Part shown: positions 1 through 8,732 of the stretch, piece after piece | Numbering within the stretch: position 1 is the stretch's first letter | Layout of the letters: every line of letters starts with the position of its first letter | From: an uncultured Oligella sp. | GTDB taxonomy: Bacteria > Pseudomonadota > Gammaproteobacteria > Burkholderiales > Burkholderiaceae_B | DNA: 63,220 bases | Direction: 5' to 3' | Assembly: GCA_947632105.1 (NCBI GenBank) | Contig: CANROD010000009.1 | Span: 1 to 63,220, forward strand | The notes under the pieces: model-generated | Database searches by the model: none | The model's input: the letters and a program-made list of their open reading frames with translations, nothing else | What the model was told of the DNA's origin: nothing | Position numbers and translations under genes: made by a program

Positions 1-126
1 AGTCATTTCGTATTAGCATAGCCTCCAGAACTTTTTCAAATAGTGCAAACAAAAATGCTCTGTATTTTTGAGGTCTAGTTTATCCATTAACTCTGTGCGA
101 GACATTGCACCCAAAAAACACTCCTA
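1..126 (-). pseudogene. Decayed C-terminal winged-helix fragment (Fic/AlbA-type protein)
   Basis: Reading the minus strand from about 126 down, one frame gives GAMSRTELMDKLDLKNTEHF. This resembles the C-terminal helix-turn-helix tail seen in many Fic-domain and divergent-AAA/AlbA proteins, where the family reads roughly xEMSRxELMxxLGLKDRxxF followed by a YLxPALEAGLI stretch. After the HF the match continues in another frame (FEKVLEAMLIRND), so a frameshift is present, and an in-frame TAG lies just upstream of the matching part. The piece runs off the window edge. I infer a degraded gene tail. The family call rests on pattern memory only. Confidence 0.4.
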
Positions 127-409
127 AACATACTTTTAAATTTTTACTGACGTCCATAGTTATATCCATGCTCGTGCCCTTGTGAAAAAACTAGTCCCGC
201 TTTTTTTACTCAAAAGAAGTTTTAAACCTCATTTAGCCTTCCCCGACTAATCAAGCACACGGAATTCTTCCCTCAAGAAGAAACCCAAGCCACAGCAACA
301 ATGGCCCTTCATGCTATCATTACACATTGATTTTATAAGATATTTTTAACCAATATTTATTGTTTTAGTCACCATCTGATTAGGGGTGGTGGCATAAGTA
401 GAGAAATTT
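127..409. other. Intergenic region upstream of argS, nothing recognised
   Basis: AT-rich stretch without a convincing open frame, RNA gene or strong hairpin. The argS promoter should lie here, but I could not find a -35/-10 pair with good spacing. Confidence 0.4.
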
Positions 410-2095
410 ATGCTCCCAGAGCTCCAAGAAAAGCTAACGCTATTAATCCAAGAAACTATTAATAAAATTGTCCCTGAAAATCAGGCACAGATTAAACTTG
501 AGCGCCCTAAACAAGCAGATCACGGTGATATTGCAACCAATATTGCGATGCAATTAGCCAAACCGGCAAAGCGCAATCCACGAGAGCTAGCCCAAGAGGT
601 CTGTGATGCCTTACTTAGCCATCCAGAGGCGCAAGACATTCTTGCCACAGCTGAAATTGCGGGTCCCGGCTTTATTAACTTCAGACTGAAGCCAGAAACA
701 CTATGGACAGTTATCAACAAGATTAACACTGAAAAAGAACAATACGGTCACTCCAAAAAGCGTACAGGCCAAAAGGTGATGGTTGAATTCGTCTCAGCTA
801 ACCCGACTGGCCCTTTACACGTCGGTCATGCTCGTCAAGCCGCGCTAGGTGATTGTATTTGTCGCCTATTTACAGCTAATGGTGCTGATGTTCATCGCGA
901 GTTCTACTACAACGACGCCGGTAATCAAATCAATGCTCTTGCTTTGAGTGTTCAGGCACGCGCCCGTGGTATTAATCCTGATGACAAGAGCTATCCTGAA
1001 GATGGTTATCGCGGTGATTATATTCTTGAAATTGCCAATGACTTTATGGCTAAAAAAACTACCAATGCTGATGGTCAGGATGTAACGGCCAACGGTGATA
1101 GCGACGATCTAGATGCTATTCGCCGTTTTGCAGTAGCCTACTTACGTCGCGAGCAAGACCTTGATTTACAAGCATTTAATTTGCGCTTTGATGAGTATTA
1201 CCTAGAAAGCTCTCTGTATACTGATGGCAAGGTCGAAGAAACTGTTAAGACCTTAACTGACAATGGCCATGTCTATGAAAAAGACGGTGCGCTTTGGTTA
1301 AAAACAACTGAGCTAGGCACGGGGGATGATAAAGACCGCGTGATGCGCAAAACTGACGGTGGCTACACCTACTTCGTACCTGATGTAGCTTATCACCGCA
1401 ACAAGTGGGAGCGTGGCTATCAGCAAGCGATTAATATTCAAGGTAGTGACCACCATGGCACTGTGGCACGTGTCCGTGCTGGTTTACAGGGTCTAGACCT
1501 AGGTATTCCTAAAGACTACCCTGCCTATATCTTGCACAAAATGGTCCGCGTCACACGTGATGGCGAAGAGGTTAAGATTTCCAAGCGTGCTGGTAGCTAT
1601 GTCACCATGCGTGATTTAATCGACTGGGTTGGTCATGATGCTGTGCGTTTCTTCCTAATTCAGCGACGTGCTGATACTGAGTTTACCTTTGATGTAGACT
1701 TAGCACTCTCTAAGAGTGAGGAGAACCCTGTCTTCTACGTACAGTATGCCCATGCTCGTATTTGTAAGCTACTGATGGACAGCGCTGATCTTACGCCTCG
1801 ATTAGCCGAGGCTAATACCAGCCTCCTCACTGCACCTAGCGAGCTGACTCTCTTAAAACGTTTATCAGAACTACCCAATCTAATCGAAATGGCTGCCCGT
1901 GAGTTATCACCGCACCACCTTGTATTCTGGCTAATTGACTGTGCCGCAGACTTCCACTCTTGGTATAATGCCGAGCGCATCATGATTGATGATGAGGAGT
2001 TAAAATTAGCCCGCTTAAGTCTTGCCAACGCAACCCGTCAGGTAATTGCAAATGGCCTCGACTTACTCGGTGTTAGCGCTCCGCAGAGAATGTAG
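410..2095 (+). CDS. argS: Arginyl-tRNA synthetase
   Basis: Class I aminoacyl-tRNA synthetase that charges tRNA-Arg in the cytoplasm. The 561-residue length is normal for the family. The ArgRS N-terminal additional domain occupies about residues 1-95. The HIGH-like signature is HVGH at about 137-140 inside [14 protein letters not shown], and the KMSKS-like loop is KISKR at about 389-393. The DALR anticodon-binding domain fills the C-terminus and includes the YVQYAHARI segment. The ATG at 410 gives the usual N-terminus, although the ribosome-binding site is weak. It is followed after 24 nt by a SPOR-domain gene and then dsbA, an order I associate with Burkholderiales. Confidence 0.97.
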   Translation: MLPELQEKLTLLIQETINKIVPENQAQIKLERPKQADHGDIATNIAMQLAKPAKRNPRELAQEVCDALLSHPEAQDILATAEIAGPGFINFRLKPETLWTVINKINTEKEQYGHSKKRTGQKVMVEFVSANPTGPLHVGHARQAALGDCICRLFTANGADVHREFYYNDAGNQINALALSVQARARGINPDDKSYPEDGYRGDYILEIANDFMAKKTTNADGQDVTANGDSDDLDAIRRFAVAYLRREQDLDLQAFNLRFDEYYLESSLYTDGKVEETVKTLTDNGHVYEKDGALWLKTTELGTGDDKDRVMRKTDGGYTYFVPDVAYHRNKWERGYQQAINIQGSDHHGTVARVRAGLQGLDLGIPKDYPAYILHKMVRVTRDGEEVKISKRAGSYVTMRDLIDWVGHDAVRFFLIQRRADTEFTFDVDLALSKSEENPVFYVQYAHARICKLLMDSADLTPRLAEANTSLLTAPSELTLLKRLSELPNLIEMAARELSPHHLVFWLIDCAADFHSWYNAERIMIDDEELKLARLSLANATRQVIANGLDLLGVSAPQRM

Positions 2096-2119
2096 TTTAA
2101 TTATTTAGTATTTAAAATT

Positions 2120-3103
2120 ATGGCAGCACCCCGCAAACGTACAGCTAGAAAAACGACCTCTTCACGTAGTCGCACGCCGGCAAAATCAGGACGCAGCAGC
2201 TCCTCCTTTGTTGCCATGGGTATTCTTGCGGGCTTAACCATTGCCATACTTTTTTATGCAATTTTTATCCGGCAGGACGCTAATCTGACTAAAGGTAATG
2301 CACCACAATATGCGCATACACCAAACCAGACTAACGTCCTCACCCCTTTACCGCCGCGACCGCGCCAAGACTCTGCACCAACCTCGGCTCCTGAATTGAC
2401 GAGTACCCCTGCACCAACTTCTGCACCTACCGTTGTTCAAACACCAAGCGAGCCGCCACAGAGTATTGCTGAGTCATTAGCTCAACAAAATACGTCACCG
2501 CAGCCAACTACGTCTCCTAGCAAAGCTAAAGCCGTGGAAGCTCCTAAATCAACTACACAAACAACGCGCACCAAGCCCACTGCTCCACAACCTAGTATGA
2601 CCGAGGATACTATCGGTAAGCTGATTGCGCAAAATCAAACGTTGGCACCAGTACCAACTCAAAGCAAATCAGCTCCACCCAAAGATAATGCTGATCATCT
2701 AGGTGCATTGATTAGCACCATGCCTTCGGTCGCTCCAAGCAATAGCAACAGTAGCTCTGACACGAGCGCTACCAACAAGATCACAAAAACAACTACTACT
2801 GTGAGCAAGCAAAACAGCGTACTTAACGTAGTCCCAGAGAAATCTATTGCTTTAGCTCCTGTACCGACGAAAGAAAGGCCTTTTTACTTACAAACTGCAT
2901 CGTATAAAACAGAAAATGAGGCCGACGCAATGCGCGCTCAGCTCCTTTTAGCAGGTCATAGCACCGCTAATGTACGTAAGGCCCTAGTCAACAATCAAAC
3001 AGTTTATCGTGTCCGTATAGGTCCTTATACTTCAAGCAGTGAGTTTGAAAAAACACGAAAAAACCTAGAAGCAGCGAAGTTTAAACTAAGCCCTGTCCGC
3101 TAA
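2120..3103 (+). CDS. SPOR-domain cell-division-type membrane protein (FtsN-like)
   Basis: The protein has a basic cytoplasmic N-terminus (residues 1-30, rich in Arg/Lys/Thr), one membrane segment at about 31-49, a long Pro/Thr/Ser/Ala-rich periplasmic linker (about 60-250) and a C-terminal SPOR domain (about 253-327, containing FYLQTASYKTENEADAMRAQL and VYRVRIGPY). SPOR domains bind denuded peptidoglycan glycan strands at the septum, and this layout matches FtsN-like proteins. The low-complexity linker will hide most sequence similarity. The gene lies 24 nt after argS and 5' to dsbA, and the three may be co-transcribed. A true FtsN assignment is an inference; it could be another SPOR protein. 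Confidence 0.85.
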   Translation: MAAPRKRTARKTTSSRSRTPAKSGRSSSSFVAMGILAGLTIAILFYAIFIRQDANLTKGNAPQYAHTPNQTNVLTPLPPRPRQDSAPTSAPELTSTPAPTSAPTVVQTPSEPPQSIAESLAQQNTSPQPTTSPSKAKAVEAPKSTTQTTRTKPTAPQPSMTEDTIGKLIAQNQTLAPVPTQSKSAPPKDNADHLGALISTMPSVAPSNSNSSSDTSATNKITKTTTTVSKQNSVLNVVPEKSIALAPVPTKERPFYLQTASYKTENEADAMRAQLLLAGHSTANVRKALVNNQTVYRVRIGPYTSSSEFEKTRKNLEAAKFKLSPVR

Positions 3104-3205
3104 TCAAATCAGCCACAAACGGAACTAATCAACCAACGACAGGTCATTAGTTCTGTTATGAATAACGATGACGCCCTAAACATAGTAAGAACTGGACTAA
3201 AGAAT

Positions 3206-3829
3206 ATGATGAAATTACGTAATAAATTTTTGGCAACAGCGCTATTAAGTGCAGCTTTTGCAGCACCAGCAGCATTAGCTCAAGATCAAGGCTATATCAC
3301 TTATCAACAACCACATCCTTCTGGTACCCCTGATAAAGTAGAGGTCTTAGAGTTTTTCTCATACACTTGTGGTCACTGCGCACTCATTGACCCTCTGATA
3401 AGCGAATGGAAGCAGACCTTGAGTGATGAGGTTGAACTGGTTTATGTACCGGTAGCTTTTAATGCCTCAATGCAGCCTACACAAAAGTTTTACTACGCAA
3501 TTGAAGCTTTAGATCGCTTAGACTTGCACTCAAAAGTATTTGATGCGATTCATAAAGAAAAGCAACGCCTCTTTACTGAGGATGCATTAATTGATTGGGC
3601 CGCCAAGCAAGGAGTGGACAAGCAACAAATCACTGATGCTATGTCATCTTTTGGCGTTAACTCAAAGGCTAGAAATGCACGTCAAATCACTGACAGCTAC
3701 CGCATTGAGGGCACACCTTCAATTGCCGTTGGCGGTCGTTATATGACCTCTCCTTCAATGACTGGTACTTACGAAGGTGCTATTAATCAGGCACAAGTAC
3801 TATTGGATCAAATCCTCGCTGAAAACTAA
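3206..3829 (+). CDS. dsbA: Thiol:disulfide interchange protein DsbA
   Basis: Periplasmic thioredoxin-fold oxidase that introduces disulfides into exported proteins. The active site is CGHC in FFSYTCGHCALIDP, and the cis-Pro loop is GTPSI. The long open frame begins at 3158, but its first 16 residues are polar and precede a normal Sec signal peptide (MMKLRNKFLATALLSAAFAAPAALA). I therefore place the start at the ATG at 3206 (or 3209). Cleavage after ALA would leave a mature protein starting AQDQ or QDQ. Many periplasmic substrates in this window carry paired cysteines, including the three ProX-like proteins. A strong hairpin follows the stop codon. Confidence 0.95.
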   Translation: MMKLRNKFLATALLSAAFAAPAALAQDQGYITYQQPHPSGTPDKVEVLEFFSYTCGHCALIDPLISEWKQTLSDEVELVYVPVAFNASMQPTQKFYYAIEALDRLDLHSKVFDAIHKEKQRLFTEDALIDWAAKQGVDKQQITDAMSSFGVNSKARNARQITDSYRIEGTPSIAVGGRYMTSPSMTGTYEGAINQAQVLLDQILAEN

Positions 3830-3861
3830 TCTACAGCACTAAAATACTAAAGTATCATCCA

Positions 3862-3899
3862 AAAACATCGGCTCTACCAAAAGATAGAGCCGATGTTTT
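3862..3899. terminator. Bidirectional terminator between dsbA and metC
   Basis: Perfect 15-bp inverted repeat (arms 3862-3876 and 3885-3899, arm AAAACATCGGCTCTA) with an 8-nt loop. A-rich and T-rich ends make it usable from both strands, as expected between convergent genes. Confidence 0.9.
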
Positions 3900-3914
3900 G
3901 TTATCAAACAACTA

Positions 3915-5123
3915 TCAAGCACCAAAGGCTACTTCATAGGCTTGTTTGAGATCGGCGATTAAGTCATCGACATCTTCTAAACCGATATGTAAACGAATCA
4001 ACTGTGTCTCACCGCTACGCAACTCATCAGACGCATAAGTGTGAGTAACTAAGCCCGCAGGTCGGACCCATTGAACTAAGCTCTCAAAGCCACCCCATGA
4101 GTAGCCAATAAAGAAAATTTCCAACGCATCGACAAAGGCACGCGTCTGCTCACGGCTACCCTTTAATTCAATAGACATTAAGCCATTGGAGCCCTTGCAA
4201 TCCCGCAGCCATAAATCATGATGTGCATCCCCCTTAAAAGCGGGGTGATAAATCGCCACCACCTCATCCAAGCCAGTCAAATAATCACATACCTTAAGCG
4301 CACTTTCAGCATGCTGCTTCATGCGAATCGGCATAGTCCGCACACCTCGGATGGCCAACCATGCGTCATCAGCACTGACGGAATATCCCAAGGCATATTG
4401 AGTAGCATTGATACGATTAATTAGCTCCTCACCCTTGACCACCACAGCTCCTAGCATTAGGTCTGAGTGACCACCCACATACTTTGTACCGGCAATAATT
4501 GAAATATCAGCCCCCAAATCTAAAGGCGTATAAATTAAACCGCTACCCCACGTATTGTCCACTACAAACGTCAGATTATGCTTTTTGGCAATCTCAGCTA
4601 AGGCCGGGAAGTCTAGCATTTCCATTAATAAAGAACCAGGAGATTCTGCATATAAAATCTTTGTACTAGGCGTAATCGCTGCCTCAATTGCTTCATAGTC
4701 ATGACCACTAACATAACTGCAACTGATACCCATACGCTGCAGCACCGTACCATCCAACTGACGTACCGGACCATAGACATTATCTGTACACACCATATGC
4801 TCACCCTGACTGAGCAAGGACAATAAGGTCATACTTATCGCACCAACACCTGAAGATGCTAAGAAGCAGTGCTCACCATTTTCAAGCGCCACAAAAATCT
4901 CTTCTAAATCAGCGTGCGTATCTAAGCCCATGCGACCGTAGCTCATCGCTCGTTCACCCTGCATACGTAAAGACTCCGTTTGATCCAACTCATCTAAGCT
5001 ATGAAAACGAACAGTGCTAGTACGTACCGAAGGAGTGGCCACTGCAGCAACTGGATTATCCTCATCACAAGGCATAGTACCTAGGTGTTGAAGACGGGTG
5101 ACTAAACTACTCGGTTTTTTCAT
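3915..5123 (-). CDS. metC: Cystathionine beta-lyase (Cys/Met metabolism PLP enzyme)
   Basis: PLP-dependent fold-type I enzyme of the Cys/Met metabolism family, 402 residues. The PLP-binding lysine lies in SIIAGTKYVGGHSDLMLG. The GGHSD-x-M variant of that motif is typical of cystathionine beta-lyases (MetC), which cleave cystathionine to homocysteine, pyruvate and ammonia in methionine biosynthesis. YGRMGLDTHADLEE near residue 62 and the C-terminal SWGGFESLVQW segment agree with the family. The ATG at 5123 is preceded by a good GGAG ribosome-binding site. It is transcribed away from the divergent LysE-type exporter. Other gamma-family activities (methionine gamma-lyase, cystathionine gamma-synthase) are less likely but not excluded. 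Confidence 0.85.
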   Translation of the reverse strand: MKKPSSLVTRLQHLGTMPCDEDNPVAAVATPSVRTSTVRFHSLDELDQTESLRMQGERAMSYGRMGLDTHADLEEIFVALENGEHCFLASSGVGAISMTLLSLLSQGEHMVCTDNVYGPVRQLDGTVLQRMGISCSYVSGHDYEAIEAAITPSTKILYAESPGSLLMEMLDFPALAEIAKKHNLTFVVDNTWGSGLIYTPLDLGADISIIAGTKYVGGHSDLMLGAVVVKGEELINRINATQYALGYSVSADDAWLAIRGVRTMPIRMKQHAESALKVCDYLTGLDEVVAIYHPAFKGDAHHDLWLRDCKGSNGLMSIELKGSREQTRAFVDALEIFFIGYSWGGFESLVQWVRPAGLVTHTYASDELRSGETQLIRLHIGLEDVDDLIADLKQAYEVAFGA

Positions 5124-5255
5124 GAAAATTACTCCAAAAATTCTAAAGGCTTTATACTCAGCAACTTAGCATTAGTACACTTGCTCACAATCGAGCCCTA
5201 CTAACGTTTATTCATTTTATACTCTTAAAATACTTTAACCAACCGTATTATTTTT

Positions 5256-5885
5256 ATGACCTTTGCTACAGCCCTGTCATTCTTTTTTGCAGCTTCACTC
5301 ATGGCTCTTTTGCCCGGGCCAGATAATCTTTATGTCATGGCACAATCCTTACGTCAAGGTTGGCGTATCGGCTTTATGCTGATCTTAGGTCTCTGCTCCG
5401 GATTAGTTGTGCATACAGGCGTTGTAGCCTTTGGAGCGACCGAATTAGTCACTCGCTATCAGTGGTTTTATATACTGATAAATAGTTTTGGCGCCTGCTA
5501 TTTACTGTACCTAGCCTACCTGCTCTTTAATGCTGGGCCAATCACCCAAACTCAAAAATCAACTGATATGCTAAAACCTGCTCAGGCCTATCGCCGTGGG
5601 GTGATTATGAATATCAGTAATCCTAAGGTAATTATTTTCTTCCTATCGTTTTCACAACCATTTATAAAGGTGGAGCAAGGAAATGTCACGCTACAATATA
5701 TACAACTAGCGGTTTTAATGATTGTGGCGACAATGCTTGTTTTTGGAAGTATCAGCGTTTTTGCCGATAGTTTGGGGGCTAGTTTAAAAAAATCTGCTCG
5801 CGCCCAAATCATCTTTAATCGAGTGAGCGCGAGCATTTTAGTTATCTTGGCAATTTCTTTGCTAGCTAAGCTGTTGATATCGTAA
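5256..5885 (+). CDS. LysE/RhtB-family amino-acid exporter
   Basis: Small integral membrane protein (209 residues) with about six hydrophobic segments and the family signature ALLPGPDNLYVMAQSLRQGWR near the N-terminus. NISNPKVIIFFLSF in the middle is the conserved NPK region. LysE/RhtB proteins export amino acids such as lysine, threonine or homoserine lactone, and the substrate cannot be read from the sequence. It is divergent from metC with 132 nt between, so a sulfur-amino-acid or homoserine-type substrate is possible but unproven. Its 3' end overlaps the convergent metallo-hydrolase gene by 24 nt. Confidence 0.88.
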   Translation: MTFATALSFFFAASLMALLPGPDNLYVMAQSLRQGWRIGFMLILGLCSGLVVHTGVVAFGATELVTRYQWFYILINSFGACYLLYLAYLLFNAGPITQTQKSTDMLKPAQAYRRGVIMNISNPKVIIFFLSFSQPFIKVEQGNVTLQYIQLAVLMIVATMLVFGSISVFADSLGASLKKSARAQIIFNRVSASILVILAISLLAKLLIS

Positions 5886-6923
5886 AACGCCCAAAGCATC
5901 TTCACTGCGGCTTAACTTACCATCAAAGTACAAGGCCTGTAGATGCGCTAAAGCCTCACCCATAGCAAAGGTCAGCTGATGCAAGTCGAGCTCACGTTTA
6001 AACATTTTTGGTACAACCTCGGCCGCACATGTAGGCGCCTTACAAATATCGAGCACCTCTTGTAGACGCTCCTCGTGATGCGCTAACTGCTGAGAAACCC
6101 GCTCTTTAATCCCTTTAAATGGTCGACCATGTGAGGGTAAAACCAAGGTTTCATCCGGTAATTCCAAAAACTTAATCACTGAGTTTAAATATAGAGGTAG
6201 CGGATTAGCATCCGGCTCATAATCAAATACACTGACATTGGTTGAAATACGCGGCAGCAACATATCGCCCGAAATGAGTACCTGAAGCTCCTCACAATAC
6301 AAACTGATATGCTCAGGTGCATGACCATAACCACTAATCAGAAGCCAATCATGACCACCGATCGTAATAACTCTATTATCAATGAGACGACTGAAGCTTG
6401 GCGGTAGAGGATGAACCAAATTAGGGTAGTAACCGGCCCGCTCAAGAATTTGTTGTTGTGAGTCTTTGTTCAATAAGCCATGACGGGCAAAGTGTTTGAC
6501 CGCCCTCTCGCCCCCTGTACCGGCACCAGCAGTATTAGCAGTCCACGCGCTAGCCACAAAGTAATCCGTCATACTCATCCATAAAGGGACATCCCAGCGA
6601 CTACAGTGCCAACCCGCCAAACCCACATGATCAGGGTGCATATGAGTCACAATCACTCGAATAATTGGTAAACCATCTAATTCATGAGCGAAAATCTTTT
6701 CCCAAACCTCACGAACCACCGGCTTATTAATACCGCAATCAACGACAGTCCAACCCTTTTGTCCATTAAACTCATCGGCAATTAGCCAACAGTTCACATG
6801 ATCCAAGGCAAAAGGCAGAGGTAAGCGAATCCACTTAAGCCCCGGAGCTACCTCAATCGTCTGCCCCTCACTCGGCAGCGTATCAGCAAATGGATAGGTT
6901 AACTTTTTTTCATTTTCATTCAT
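5862..6923 (-). CDS. Metallo-beta-lactamase-fold hydrolase
   Basis: 353-residue MBL-fold protein. The metal-binding motif is THMHPDHVG (HxHxDH), followed downstream by further ligands in GYGHAPEHISLY, LISGDMLLP and VLPSHGRPF. This pattern fits cytosolic thioesterase-like or glyoxalase II-like hydrolases. There is no signal peptide. The ATG at 6923 is preceded by an AAAGAGGAAA ribosome-binding region. The gene is divergent from the liu regulator and shares its operator-bearing 186-nt control region, so it may belong to the leucine/acyl-CoA regulon, perhaps as an acyl-CoA thioesterase. That role is inferred from context; the substrate is unknown. Confidence 0.82.
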   Translation of the reverse strand: MNENEKKLTYPFADTLPSEGQTIEVAPGLKWIRLPLPFALDHVNCWLIADEFNGQKGWTVVDCGINKPVVREVWEKIFAHELDGLPIIRVIVTHMHPDHVGLAGWHCSRWDVPLWMSMTDYFVASAWTANTAGAGTGGERAVKHFARHGLLNKDSQQQILERAGYYPNLVHPLPPSFSRLIDNRVITIGGHDWLLISGYGHAPEHISLYCEELQVLISGDMLLPRISTNVSVFDYEPDANPLPLYLNSVIKFLELPDETLVLPSHGRPFKGIKERVSQQLAHHEERLQEVLDICKAPTCAAEVVPKMFKRELDLHQLTFAMGEALAHLQALYFDGKLSRSEDALGVLRYQQLS

Positions 6924-6987
6924 CGGTTGTTTCCTCTTTGGTAGTCGTTAATTTTCTTCGTTGATAACATCTTAAAGTAAAGCGCTA

Positions 6988-7009
6988 TCAATAACATTTT
7001 CGTTATTGA
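6988..7009. promoter_or_regulatory. Inverted repeat in the MBL/liuR control region
   Basis: Eight-bp arms TCAATAAC (6988-6995) and GTTATTGA (7002-7009) with a 6-nt spacer, overlapping the predicted -35 box of the liu promoter. It is a candidate second operator, possibly serving the divergent hydrolase gene. Confidence 0.45.
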
Positions 7010-7034
7010 CATAGCTAAAATATTACCCCATAAT
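7006..7034 (+). promoter_or_regulatory. Promoter of the liu operon
   Basis: TTGACA at 7006-7011, a 17-nt spacer, and CATAAT at 7029-7034. The consensus match and spacing are both good. MerR-activated promoters usually have a stretched 19-20 nt spacer, so this one looks repressed rather than twisted by its MerR regulator. Confidence 0.75.
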
Positions 7035-7047
7035 TACGTTAACGTAA
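7034..7047. promoter_or_regulatory. Probable LiuR operator
   Basis: Perfect 14-bp palindrome TTACGTTAACGTAA beginning at the last base of the predicted -10 box. A further half-site-like ACGTAA extends the run to 7052. As I recall, LiuR sites in proteobacteria are palindromes of this ACGTTAACGT type. The position is consistent with repression of liuR and the downstream genes. Confidence 0.7.
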
Positions 7048-7109
7048 ACGTAAAGAAAGCTTTTAGCTTTTCCTTTTAGTTTTTTAATAATAGTGAGAAT
7101 TGATTATCT

Positions 7110-7493
7110 ATGGCACAAGAAATTTGGTCTATATCAGAGTTAGCGGAGCTGTATCAGGTCACTCCCCGTACACTTCGTTATTACGAAGACCAGGGTATTG
7201 TTAGCCCGGATAGGGACGGGCAAAGGCGCATCTATAATCAACGCGATCGTACCCGCTTAAAGCTCGCTCTGCGCGGCAAGCGTTTAGGTTTTACCTTAGC
7301 GGAAATTCGCAATTTGATCGATATGTATGATGGTCCAGGCAGTCACCCAGAGCAGCTACAGTCTTATTTAAACCACTTACAAAAACAAAAAGAGCTACTG
7401 ACTCAGCAGCAAAAGGATATCCAAGCAGTACTCGAGGAGATTCGCCGTCAAGAGCAAGTATGCCACGATTTATTAACAAAAAACGATAAGTAA
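7110..7493 (+). CDS. liuR: MerR-family regulator of leucine/isovalerate catabolism (LiuR-like)
   Basis: MerR-type protein of 127 residues. The N-terminal winged helix-turn-helix (WSISELAELYQVTPRTLRYYEDQGIVSPDR) is followed by RIYNQRDRTRLKLALRGKRLGFTLAEI and a C-terminal coiled-coil dimerisation helix (about 88-122). The LALRGKRLGF...IRNLIDMYD stretch and the position directly ahead of isovaleryl-CoA dehydrogenase match LiuR. Regulators of this kind bind branched-chain acyl-CoA pathway intermediates and repress the liu genes. There are no cysteine or metal motifs of the MerR/CueR kind. It is the first gene of the plus-strand operon, its promoter carries a palindromic operator, and liuA starts 24 nt downstream. 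Confidence 0.85.
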   Translation: MAQEIWSISELAELYQVTPRTLRYYEDQGIVSPDRDGQRRIYNQRDRTRLKLALRGKRLGFTLAEIRNLIDMYDGPGSHPEQLQSYLNHLQKQKELLTQQQKDIQAVLEEIRRQEQVCHDLLTKNDK

Positions 7494-7517
7494 TTTGATA
7501 GCCACGAGGAGACAACG

Positions 7518-8696
7518 ATGAATATTCCAGGCATTAATTTTAATTTAGGTGATGATTTAGATATGCTGCGCGATGCCGTGCGTGATTTTGCTCAGGCTGA
7601 AATCGCCCCTCGCGCGCAAGAGATTGATCAGAGTGACCAGTTCCCGATGGATTTATGGGAAAAGTTTGGTGACTTAGGCCTGTTAGGTTTGACTGTCAGC
7701 GAGGAGTACGGCGGTACTGCAATGGGCTATCTTGCTCATATGGTTGCGATGGAGGAGCTATCACGTGCCTCAGCTTCCGTTGCCTTATCCTACGGTGCCC
7801 ACTCTAACCTTTGCGTTAATCAGCTGTTCCGTAATGGTAACGAAGCACAAAAAGCTAAGTACCTACCAAAGCTAATTAGCGGTGAGCACGTTGGTGCGCT
7901 GGCAATGAGTGAACCAGGAGCTGGTTCTGACGTGGTCAGCATGAAGTTACGCGCTGACAAAAAAGGCGATCGTTATGTCCTAAACGGCAATAAAATGTGG
8001 ATAACTAATGGTCCAGACGCTGACACACTAGTTGTCTATGCCAAAACCGATCCAAATGCTGGTCCCAAAGGCATTACTGCCTTTATTATTGAAAAGGACT
8101 TCCCCGGTTTCTCAGTGGCTCAAAAACTCGATAAATTAGGTATGCGTGGTTCTCACACCGGTGAGTTAGTATTCCAAGATTGTGAAGTACCTGAAGAAAA
8201 TATCTTAGGCCAGTTAAATGGCGGTGTCAAAGTACTAATGAGTGGCTTAGACTACGAGCGTGCTGTTCTATCGGGTGGTCCACTAGGTATTATGCAAGCC
8301 GTCATGGATATGGCGGTTCCTTACATCCACGATCGTAAGCAGTTTGGTCAATCCATTGGTGAGTTTCAACTAGTTCAAGGCAAAATCGCTGATATGTACG
8401 CAGGCCTACAAGCTAGTCGCGCCTATGCATATGCAGTCGGTAAGCAACTAGATAATTTAGGCGACGGTCATGCGCGCCATGTGCGCAAAGACTGCGCTGC
8501 ATTAATTCTCTATGTCGCTGAATTAGCTACAAAAATCGCTGGTGATGGCATACAAATTTTAGGCGGCAATGGTTATATTAATGAGTACCCAGCCGGTCGC
8601 TTATGGCGTGATGCCAAGCTTTACGAAATCGGTGCAGGTACGAGCGAAATCCGTCGCATGTTGATTGGTCGCGAACTATTCAATGAAACCGCTTAA
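7518..8696 (+). CDS. liuA: Isovaleryl-CoA dehydrogenase
   Basis: FAD-dependent acyl-CoA dehydrogenase of 392 residues that oxidises isovaleryl-CoA to 3-methylcrotonyl-CoA in leucine degradation and passes electrons to [19 protein letters not shown] and [19 protein letters not shown] are the flavin and substrate-site signatures. The putative catalytic base is Glu at about 247 in [13 protein letters not shown], the position used by isovaleryl-CoA dehydrogenases instead of the C-terminal Glu of [17 protein letters not shown] also fits IVD. A strong GAGGAG ribosome-binding site precedes the ATG. Its place between the LiuR-like regulator and methylcrotonyl-CoA carboxylase supports the substrate assignment. 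Confidence 0.95.
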   Translation: MNIPGINFNLGDDLDMLRDAVRDFAQAEIAPRAQEIDQSDQFPMDLWEKFGDLGLLGLTVSEEYGGTAMGYLAHMVAMEELSRASASVALSYGAHSNLCVNQLFRNGNEAQKAKYLPKLISGEHVGALAMSEPGAGSDVVSMKLRADKKGDRYVLNGNKMWITNGPDADTLVVYAKTDPNAGPKGITAFIIEKDFPGFSVAQKLDKLGMRGSHTGELVFQDCEVPEENILGQLNGGVKVLMSGLDYERAVLSGGPLGIMQAVMDMAVPYIHDRKQFGQSIGEFQLVQGKIADMYAGLQASRAYAYAVGKQLDNLGDGHARHVRKDCAALILYVAELATKIAGDGIQILGGNGYINEYPAGRLWRDAKLYEIGAGTSEIRRMLIGRELFNETA

Positions 8697-8732
8697 TTTT
8701 ATTAATTAAAGCAAATCCTTTAAGGAGCTTTT

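Noticed and set aside
3158-3205. Start of dsbA at 3158
   Set aside because: The 16 residues before MMKLRNKFL are polar and would bury the signal peptide.
4218-4424. Plus-strand open frame inside metC
   Set aside because: Lies wholly within a gene with clear family motifs on the other strand; no motif or ribosome-binding site of its own.
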